DNA of 64,000 bases from Lineus longissimus (Eukaryota > Nemertea > Pilidiophora > Heteronemertea > Lineidae): assembly GCF_910592395.1 (NCBI RefSeq), contig NC_088325.1:15376109-15440108 (forward strand). Direction: 5' to 3'. The stretch's first letter is position 1. Each line of letters starts with the position of its first letter. The notes below the pieces were generated by a model. It was not told where the DNA came from, searched no databases, and saw only the letters and a program-made list of their open reading frames with translations. The translations under genes and the position numbers were made by a program. Below are positions 50,971 through 64,000 of the stretch, piece by piece.

Positions 50971-53900
50971 GGGGGCATATGTTGTGCTTAAAAGAGGGGT
51001 TATAATCTGCGGCCCAAAAGCCTTTGATTTAGAGTTGGTATATTTACTCGTTTTCGTTAAAGTTTTCAAGAAGAAATGCCAAGTCTGTTTCAACTTGAGT
51101 CTGACAGTTCAGTGCAACTGATACATGAATGTGTTGAGCTCTGTGTCATAGTTGAGTTGAAACAAGCTTCCCTGTGCATTTCCATGCAAGCTAAGACAAT
51201 GCAGTACAATCGATAACCAGCGTATTCTGCGAGAGAGGTGGAAACTGTCAGCTGTGTCACATGACCTCACCCATGAGAAATCCAAGTGAGTCCTGCTCAA
51301 ACACATTTACCATAGCTACTAGTTTGGTTGCCTAGCAACATGTTTGGTAACCTGGCAACCAGGGTGGTTGACAAGATTTAACTGTTGCATGCCAGAAGTT
51401 GTCATGGCAACTATAAACAGTTCAGAATCCTTGAATTTATTGAGATCCAATCATGCTATATATTGAAATACACCGTTGTCAGTCTAGTAGCGCTCTCTGG
51501 TGAAATGTGTTGACATGATGTGCATTGATTATCTGAGCAGGCATTGATGTGAATTAGATTGTGCGAATGGAGGCATGAATGTTCTGAGTGACTTGTTTGT
51601 TCATATTGGTGCCAGCTGGCAGACATTGTGGTTAATACATTAGGCTCCCATAGCAACTGATGTGGTCGCCATGGTCACGTGGTTGCCAAGCAACTAAATT
51701 TCCACTTCTTCAGCAGGATAATTGTCTGGTTTACTTGTTGTTCCGTGTAACTTGTCTCTTTATGATGTAAGACTTGCGTGTCGTATTTATCTAGTCTTGT
51801 GCAGTCAGTTCCAGATATCTTGATAAAAAAACAATGTTGTCGTCATGGTAACATGGTTGCCTAGCAACTACAGTGTTGCCTAGTGACTGTTTTGTGCTAG
51901 TTTAGGTTGGAACAAACTGTAAATGTAGCATGCATTGTTAATCATTTAAGAGCTATTGTCTATTACAAAAGTCGTGGAAGTAATTTTTGCAATATTTATT
52001 AATGTATAGATTATTTATCATTCTATAAGAATTTTTTATCATAGAACAATAGTTTACATAAAGTGAAATTTTGAGCTGAAGTTGTGAAATTTTGATTCAG
52101 AAATACGATAGTTTTTTGTTTACAAATTATTTCAAATTTCAAATTCAAACTCAAAGTTACATTTCAAACTCGTGATTTTAGATTGAAAATGGTTCATGTA
52201 TTTTGTGAAGTCTGAGTGAGAAAAGCTTGGACCACAGAATGCCCATTTGACTTTTTGGACCAATGTCACTTTTTCTGCAGTTTTTATGGTCCGACCTTGA
52301 CCCCAACTCCCACTGGTTATTCAATGCAGGCCTTTATGACCTCTCTTTGAGAATCAGCTGGTTGGGTTCGTACGATTTGATCAACTTTTAGGATCTTAGT
52401 GAATGACTACGCCGCCTTTTCCTCCATTTTCCAAGTTTTTGATTCCATGGCTTTTGTTCTGAAGACATTTCTCTATGATATCTGGGTACAAATCAGAAGA
52501 AATTAGACTGCATGCCTAGAATAACCTGATGAGATCTGAGGCAACTTTCAGAAATCGGGAGAATTGGCCCTATTCAAAAAGTCACAACATCACAAGAAAG
52601 CTTACCTCATAAATGTAAGCTTTCGAATGAGTACCCCATGTAGAGTTGCAAAAGATCCTTCTGAAATTGTCCATTTTTGCACCAAAAGTATCCTCAGATC
52701 TCAAAAGGTTAAAAAAAGAGACTAATACTTCTTAGCTATAGAAATGTGTGTATCCATAGTTTGGACCTAAGGTACCCTGTCACCCCAAATGGCAAATCGT
52801 CCATTCCATCTGTATGATTATGTTATTGCAGTCAAACTGATCCATTATGTAATAGGGGTGTCAGGTACACTTAGCCACCGAGGTGTGCCTTGCTTTCACT
52901 GGAATGCATATGTTGACAGTGGACCAATTTTCTCTTGTGTGTTGTAAAAACAGTAATTTTTTACCTATAGTTTGAATGGACCTGCCCAAAATAATGCAAT
53001 GGGTCAGTCCAGTATTGTGTTTTAGGGAGGACAGTCTGTTCATTTTGCGCGATTTGACTGAAGCATCCAACACAGATGTTCTAGGCAAATTGACGTAAAT
53101 AGAACGCTATTTATTTAAATGATTTTTTGTCTCAGTTTAATCACTGCCATTAATTGTTGCAAACTGCATTTATTTATCTCGTGTACAGTATTTTAATTTC
53201 AACATGCTTCCTATTTATTGCAATTCTATAATTCCGGTTTCAATAGATAAAAACATGACATTAGATTATGCAGCATCAGTCCTGCAACTTAAAAATTATC
53301 ATTTGGTTAGTTACCATAGCAACTGCCTACTTACCAATGTGGTTGCCAAGCAATGTGTGTGTCACAAATCTGGTTGCCAAGCAATGTCCATAGTGACTTA
53401 CCATAGCAACCAATAATGTGCTAGCACCAACACTAATATAGCGCTAACTGCAAAAAATCACTTTATTTTAAGACTGATGTTGCATAATTTCAAAACACAC
53501 AACTGCAATATAACTTATGTAACTTATGCTATTTATTCGAATATCTATTATAATCTCCTTGACTTTGAAGGTCAGATTTCAAGGTCACATGATCAATTCA
53601 ATCTCTTTTCTGGCCTTGTACCACAATGTTCAGTGAATAATGTACCAAGACATATTGTGGTTCCAAATCTGAACAAAAGGTGTCATTATTGTTAAATCTT
53701 AAGTGTATTTCATTCAAATTCTCCCCTTGCACATGTTGTCAATTTTACACTTGTAACCATAGTAACCCTTTACATTTCGCTGGCAGACACCTAAGTCCAT
53801 TCCCATCAGTAAATCTGAAAAATACATTCAGACAAATAGTATGCTGAAGTGTATCATCTGAAATTTGTTTTGAAAACATTTTATGAAACTTTCAGAAAGT

Positions 53901-56900
53901 CCTTTTTAAAATTTGAATAGAACTTTTTTGAGGCCTCGTGATTTGGGGTTACTTTGTTTACAAATGAATGTTTTACTAATCTTGCTAATTGTGAAGCGAT
54001 GTAAACATTTCGTTGTGCTTATAAAGTGAGCAGTCTCGTATAAATGGCAAATTTCAAAAGGAGCAGCTTAAAAACCGGCCTGTATTCATAATCTGAGTGG
54101 CGCTTGATTCTGTGGATTGAAAATGGCCGCCACATGTAGTGCTTGATGACCTTGGTCTGCGTTGAAGCACTTTGTCATGAGACAGTTGAGGGAGACGTAT
54201 CTCGGTCATCAAATTATAACAGTGATTACAGCGCTGACCTGCATCGTGACCACATGTGCTGCATTCTGTTGGCTGATTATTAACAGTGGTCACTAGCATT
54301 GGATGCTGCCATACACTAGTATCACCAAGGTAAGGCCAGGTGGCCAAAGTCTGATGATAAGGACTGATTGCGGCTGCGGGATGTCTTTTGTTTTCCGCAG
54401 TTGCAGCCCGCAGATGTCATATTGAGTGCTGCTCCGATTATGAAATGGTTTTAGTCCAAAAAAGGAGATCTAATCCAATAAAAGTTACGATATTATTTTT
54501 TCGATCGTTTAGGGAGGTTTGCACTACATCTTAAACCAATTTTGGATCATCAGTTTACCAGACCATTATGCAAATTTTCTACCGGATTTATTGTTTAAAT
54601 GATTTTGTAGGTTACTTTATTCTTCCGAAAGGCAACAGCACTAGAGGGTGTGTCTAAAATGTGACAGGAGAAAATAGTCTCGACGGCATGCCGACCAGTT
54701 GGGTTTGCTGCTAGAAAGAGTCATCAGGTGTGGGAGTTCTCATCAAACAAAATTTCTGCATCTTTGCGCAACGTTACAAGATGAATGTCCTCCATTGCCA
54801 AATCTAACGTTGCTCCACTCAGAATGCCATTTAGTAATATCAAAATCTGACAATAGCTTTTGGTTGTACATTTCAAACATGGCTCCAACCTTTGAATGAC
54901 GTTTTCTGCATCTCGCCTCACCAGTTTCTTTCCTGCACGTTTTAGACGCGCTCTCGTCAACTGGTTGCCATCTTTACTGCCACAGGTGATGATATCGAGT
55001 GACTATGTCCATTTCACTCATGAAGCATCTTCTTCATCAAACTTGCTGAAGTCACAGGTGCAATCAGTAGATACACAGATTCAGCAAGCTTGAAGATCAA
55101 CACTTTTCTGCAGCATCATCGCCATGGCAATAAAGATGGCAGCCAATCAGTTAAACACTTCGATTTTGGGTTCATCGTAAAAGACGGATTGAAAACTGGG
55201 AAATTGGAATGAAGATAAGACCATACGGCGTAATGGTCAGTATAAATTCTGGAATGGCTTGAAACTGGAACCAGGATCTTGTAAATAGTAGCGCAGATTA
55301 ACCCTTGAAGAGCTGAGGGCGTTTTAGAAACTTTAAATTTTTAGAAATTCTTCACTATTTTTTTCTGTGGGTGACCAGGTCTGTCAAATAAGGGTACCAT
55401 GGAAAGGCTACCTTGGGAGCTACGGAATGAGTACTCGTCTAACGGGCTTTGATGTATTTTCATTATTTTTTTCTTGTTTTGGTAACTGTCATCGCCCTCA
55501 GCTTCAAAGGGTTAAATCAAGGTGTATTTCTCTTTAAATGTTTGTATTGACAACAGTACATTGTGTTGTTATATCACCTTATTACATGGAGCATTTAAAG
55601 GGACAGTACACCTGTATTATTTACCAACAATATTAGTATTGTGATGGTCCATGCTTGTGCTTTATAGCCTGTTTCACCCAGATGTTTCGGCAATTGCTGT
55701 ACATTACAATACATTCAATGTACAGTGGGTGTCGGTACATTTAGCATGAAACACTCTACAGTAAATATCTTGTAAATAATAAGCGTAGTTTGTACAGAAA
55801 TTTGTAAATTTGAGAAAAGTATTGTTGTCATGGTAACAGAATGACTCTACCAGACAGATTTCCAAACTCCAGTCCTTGGCCTGGTGTGTCCAGTTGGAAT
55901 TAGCAGTGACTTTGGTGTAAAAGTCAGGATGCACCTATTGGAGATGAAGTTTGATGAAGAAGATATACGAGTGCTAGCATTTGCCTCTAATGCCGATTGA
56001 ACAACTAGACACTGGTTTGAAGAAGTCTCACTTTCAAAATGGGGCTATGCTTAGTTCAAGTTCAAGCTGCCAGGTGGCAGAGGCAGTCAACCTGTCTCAT
56101 CATTAGCTTCGTTCAGAAAGCACAACAGTTTGGAGATAACTGCTGCCAGTGATTCCATTCTCACCAGAAGTTTTTTAATCTGTCTCGTTATAAAGGGTCG
56201 CTTTCTGAGGAGTACAGTGGCCATGTTGTTTGCATGACATCATATTATTAATGGCATCCAGTCACGTCGTGTTGTAGTGAAGTGTTCGGCCAAAGGTAAA
56301 TCTGTTTGTCAGAGTTTTCAAGTGACGTGGCTTTTAATCAGTATATCTACAATTACACGTTAGGTTTTCTGGAATGGGAAGGTATTTGATGTCCTAGAGC
56401 GCTTGATTGTGGGAGAACTTGTCATTCACTGATGAGTCTAAGTATCTAAGGTTGATGTGACATGGCTGATTGTACTCATGGGTGCAAAGAATGGGGAGTA
56501 AAGTGTCTTGCTCAAGAACAAGCAGATTCAACAGTGGTAGTCCTACCATAAGTTGGACTAACCCATGTCGTCCTGACCACTGACTGTGTGTCGGAGACGT
56601 TGTGAGTTTCTAATATCAATCTTTTTATGGTCACCAGTCATCTATTATTGTTTTCCAGTTAACCTAAAGTGAAATTATTATTATCTTTGCAACACATGAT
56701 ATCCATGATTATGAATTACCAAGCATGAATATTAATTAGGAGTCATGAATATTAATTAGGGGATCATGAATATTAATGAGTCGTCTGTGTTTGTATATAT
56801 GGTATTTCAATGTGCATTTCTTCTGCATTTCTAGTGTAAATTCATGATTCCTGTGACGTATGGGTAAAAGACGTGTTTTGGCGATTTCGCTTTCTTGATT

Positions 56901-58482
56901 TTGATGTATTGATATGAACAACATCATTTTAAAAGTGCATGGTAATATTTCCGACATGTACTTGAAAGGATGTGGTGGCATCCTCACTTGCTACTGGCGA
57001 TGGATGTAGATCTTCTTCAAATACCACCCATCACCTCTCGAAATCACAAAAATGAAATCGTCCGACTCGTCCAATGTGCTATTCCATGATAGTGTGCTGG
57101 TGCGCGCCATGGTCCGTGTCCCTCAATGGCGTTACCGATGTGAGATTCTTTGTAATATACCGTTTCTCTTTGTGTCCGTGCAATATGTTCCATAAGCTGT
57201 TATCATTACATTGGGCGGAATATCAGCTAATTAACTTTCTCTCGCACCGAATCCTAACACTGAGAAGTTGATTTTCTCAGAATGTATTATGTCAATAGTG
57301 AAACAGTCGATTGTGACTGAAAGTATTCCAGTAAATGGTCATGTCAGTAGATTGGTGATTACCTGTGTGTAATGCCTTTGACTGTCTGTCATTTATCAAC
57401 TGATATATTACCATCAATATTGAGAAAAGGTGAGACAAGTTTCTTTGCTGAAATTTCGCTCATTTTTTGCAACTGTATTGATCCTTTCATATTTGAACAT
57501 CCATTTAAAATATCGCCTCGTTTTGAAAGATTTCAAGGTCAACACTGCGTGAAAACGTCTTGGAAATTCCTTTGGTTTGACTTGATTTCTACCTGTGAAC
57601 ACTCATGCACACAGCTGCTGCTTCCACTTGGTGCCAACTATGGCTCTACCGTTCATCCATAAAGACATGATTTGCATACTGAACAGGAGATTTGGATATG
57701 AAAGGGTGAATTCAGAAAGCGTTTTATTTCAATGTCAAGTCACCGCTATAGATAGTTGTCTTTTTTTCGAAAAGACGCGTAACGACCTTCGTGTCACCAT
57801 AACGACCGTCGTCTCGCCATGTGTGTGTGTACAGAATATATACAACTATACCACCCAACCTCAAACAGAACATCGACGGAGGACAACGATGGCTCGTCGA
57901 CTAATGTATGATAGATTATTATAATCAAATACGCCCCTCTCAGTAGTGAGGTCAGTTGATGTAAGAGCCATGGCTATTACAATCTGCGTCTACACTCCCA
58001 CCTCTGTTCTTGTTGCGTTGCCTGTTCAGTGGCAGTGTTGCTTCAGTGTTTGTGCGTAGCCATGGAAACCAATTCAGTCAGGTGACCAAGACATTGCTCT
58101 TTTCCTTCTAGGATATGTAGACAGGTTGTCATTGCACCTTTCTTGTGACACCCTGTAGCCATGTCGGATGTCAAACCGCATGCTTACTTACTTGGAAACA
58201 TACAGTGTTTCAAACTGTCGTATTTTAGAAAGTACATGTAATTCCAGCCTTAAAATTCAAATGGAGACTTCTTGTGTCTGTGTGTGTGAATGAATGGGTC
58301 TCCTACGCTTGGTTACAATGAGTGGTTAACCTGTTTGATGTAACCATGAGACAGGGTGTTGCCATGGTAAATCATTGTATCAATTGTTTGAGATTTAGTT
58401 TGATTGTGAGTATGGCATATAGTCAACCTTGTACCTATTGCCAGTGTGATGTGTGTCTCTATTACACAAGCCTTGTCCCCAG
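50971..58482. other. Non-coding 3' flank or extended 3' UTR
   Basis: AT-rich with no domain-bearing ORF. It contains most of the X-box-like palindromes, an AU-rich stretch with ATTTATT/ATTTAT near 51990-52040, a TGTAAATA (Pumilio-type) word at 55771 and three catgaatattaat repeats at 56723-56780. It is either intergenic, an extended 3' UTR, or an intron to the candidate exon at 58483. Confidence 0.55.
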
Positions 58483-58711
58483 AAATCGGACGCAACGTAG
58501 ACACACATTAAGACGCAAAGGTGGGGACATTGCTGATTACTGGGGACCAGGTTATCTACCATGGTTTCAGCATCAAATGTCCCTGAAACGTCTGTCTTCG
58601 TACAATGATGGTGTTGGTGTCAATGTAACACCTGGTCAGGTCCGCTGTCCGACAGAAATGATATCTTTATCTGGGCTCGACTTGGAATGGGAATCTCTGA
58701 ACCAACTATGA
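58483..58711 (+). CDS. Dscam: Candidate distal alternative last exon (predicted)
   Basis: An acceptor-like ccttgtccccag at 58482 is followed by 76 codons in phase 2, exactly the phase left by the exon ending at 49263, with TGA at 58709. The peptide (NRTQRRHTLRRKGGDIAD, YWGPGYLPWFQHQMSLKRL, SSYNDGVGVNVTPGQVR, then CPTEMISLSGLDLEWESLNQL) has mixed, protein-like composition. AATAAA follows at 58941. Using it would replace the PDZ-ligand C-terminus. No homologue is recognised, and an ORF of this size can occur by chance. Confidence 0.35.
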
Positions 58712-58940
58712 GTTCCCTCTGAGCCTGTGTTGGGTCTTGAACTTGACGGCATTGTTCTTGTGACACCTAATGACACATCCATCTGGGTTTGAAACGTCAC
58801 CATTGTTCGAAGACGGCCGCCATTCTGGTTCCTTCCTCTCACTTGTACATTGCTAGTAAATACATAGATGTAAGTGCGAGACTATGTAGTCTTGCATGTT
58901 TTGATAAATTATAGAACAATGATGTCATGTTATTTCTTTA

Positions 58941-58946
58941 AATAAA
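58941..58946 (+). promoter_or_regulatory. Polyadenylation signal AATAAA (distal)
   Basis: The hexamer in tttaaataaaacaaag lies 230 nt after the stop of the candidate exon 58483-58711 and is followed by a TTTTTTGTTTG run (about 58984). It fits the end of a long 3' UTR or of the distal-exon isoform. Confidence 0.4.
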
Positions 58947-59085
58947 ACAAAGAAAATTAAATGTAATCATGCCTTGCTTATCTTTTTTGTTTGCAAGGAA
59001 AAGAAGTGCCTGGCTGTTGGTACCTTCTTTGTGCTGCGGCAAATTATAGATCACACACAAGTACAATTGATAGGCAACGATTCCA

Positions 59086-60372
59086 CACAGAGGGGGTTAA
59101 TTTTGGGAAAAAAAGGTACATCCTTTTCATAAGGCAGAAAATTTGCGAAAAAAAAATATTCCCACGGTCCGAGCCAAACGGGATGAGAGGGTTAATGGAA
59201 ACCTTGTTCCTAGGAAAAAGTAAAAAATTTCTTCATACATTACACATGCAATTTTAATTTTTTAATCCTGGGTACAAGGTTGTTTATTAACCCTTGCAGC
59301 CCGTTTGGCTTAGACCGTGGGAATATTTTTTTTTCGCAAACTTTCTGCCTCAAGAAATGGATGTACACTGTACCTTTTTTCTCTCAAAATTAACCCTCTC
59401 TGTGTGTAGTTTAGTAGAGGCCACCACAGAGAGGGTTAATTTTGAGAGAAAAAGGTACAGTGTACATCCATTTCTTGAGGCAGAAAGTTTGCAAAAAAAA
59501 AATATTCCCACGGTCGGAGCCAAACGGGATGAGAGGGTTAATTGAAACCTTGTTCCTAGGAAAAAGTTAAAAATTTCTTCATACATTACACATGCAATTT
59601 TGATTTTTTAATCCTGGGTACAAGGTTGTTTATTAACCCTTGCAGCCCGTTCGGGTTGGAGCGTGGGAATATTTTTTTTTCGCAAACTTTCTGCCTCAAG
59701 AAATGGATGTACACTGTACCTTTTTTCTCTCAAAATTAACCCTCTCTGTGTGTAGTTTAGTAGAGGCCACCACAGAGAGGGTTAATTTTGAGAGAAAAAG
59801 GTACAGTGTACATCCATTTCTTGAGGCAGAAAGTTTGCAAAAAAAAAATATTCCCACGGTCGGAGCCAAACGGGATGAGAGGGTTAATTGAAACCTTGTT
59901 CCTAGGAAAAAGTTAAAAATTTCTTCATACATTACACATGCAATTTTGATTTTTTAATCCTGGGTACAAGGTTGTTTATTAACCCTTGCAGCCCGTTCGG
60001 GTTGGAGCGTGGGAATATTTTTTTTTCGCAAACTTTCTGCCTCAAGAAATGGATGTACACTGTACCTTTTTTCTCTCAAAATTAACCCTCTCTGTGTGTA
60101 GTTTAGTAGAGGCCACCACAGAGAGGGTTAATTTTGAGAGAAAAAGGTACAGTGTACATCCATTTCTTGAGGCAGAAAGTTTGCAAAAAAAAATATTCCC
60201 ACGGTCCGAGCCAAACGGGATGAGAGGGTTAATTGAAACCTTGTTCCTAGGAAAAAGTTAAAAATTTCTTCATACATTACACATGCAATTTTAATTTTTT
60301 AATCCTGGGTACAAGGTTGTTTATTAACCCTTGCAGCCCGTTCGGGTTGGAGCGTGGGAATATTTTTTCTTT
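59086..60372. mobile_element. Tandem array of a 346-bp unit with piggyBac-like foldback MITE
   Basis: Equivalent positions recur at exactly 346 nt (for example 59294, 59640, 59986). In the first full copy, TTAA (59287-59290) is followed by a 114-nt arm (59291-59404), a 20-nt spacer and a complementary arm (59425-59537), then TTAA (59538-59541). Terminal repeats read CCCTTGCAGCCCGTTTGGCT against CCCTCTCATCCCGTTTGGCT, three differences in 20. TTAA targets with CCC ends are typical of piggyBac-type elements. There are three full copies, a right half before them (59086-59191) and a left end after (60328-60372). The open frames are by-products. Confidence 0.85.

Positions 60373-64000
<3,628 letters not shown>

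Noticed and set aside
59294-60261. Repeated 83-91 codon ORFs (MQPVRVGAWEYFF type)
   Set aside because: They lie within the arms of the foldback repeat and have no domain similarity.

Overview
The window is nuclear DNA from an animal. Short GT-AG exons are separated by introns from about 100 bp to 4.6 kb, with abundant minisatellites, foldback (MITE-like) elements and a tRNA-derived element. There are no bacterial operons, rRNA genes or CRISPR arrays. The only gene I can support is a Dscam (Down syndrome cell adhesion molecule) orthologue on the + strand. Its Ig exons are single copies, with no mutually exclusive exon clusters, so it is not the arthropod hypervariable Dscam1 type. I infer a non-arthropod invertebrate bilaterian (lophotrochozoan or invertebrate deuterostome) and cannot be more precise from the sequence.

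Layout. 1-19748: AT-rich non-coding DNA with dispersed repeats, best read as the large 5' intron of the gene; no Ig1 or signal-peptide exon was recognised. 19749-49581: 27 exons that join in one continuous frame (6053 nt, about 2016 residues) and encode Ig2-Ig9, FNIII 1-4, Ig10, FNIII 5-6, one transmembrane helix and a cytoplasmic tail of about 500 residues ending in a class I PDZ ligand (T-V-V). The tail keeps INPYATF, FTQSPPKP and PxxP motifs. 49582-about 50.97 kb: likely 3' UTR with a first AATAAA at 50948. 50.2-62.9 kb: non-coding DNA unusually rich in palindromic X-box (RFX-type) 14-mers. 58483-58711 is a phase-compatible candidate alternative last exon followed by AATAAA at 58941. 59086-60372: tandem array of a 346-bp unit built on a TTAA-flanked foldback element resembling a piggyBac MITE. 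60373-64000: nothing recognisable apart from X-box-like sites.

Splicing is the main theme. Besides the 27 core exons I see several phase-neutral optional pieces: a 54-nt cassette inside Ig8 (29091-29144), a 24-nt microexon just after the transmembrane exon (42469-42492), a 54-nt cassette or short terminal exon in the tail (43880-43953), two in-frame alternative donors (after 43425 and 47562), and the distal terminal exon that would replace the PDZ ligand. Several minisatellites sit beside splice sites. The most striking is a 22-copy, 28-nt array of donor-like sequences ending 34 nt upstream of the FN6b exon. All optional exons are predictions from sequence and need transcript evidence.
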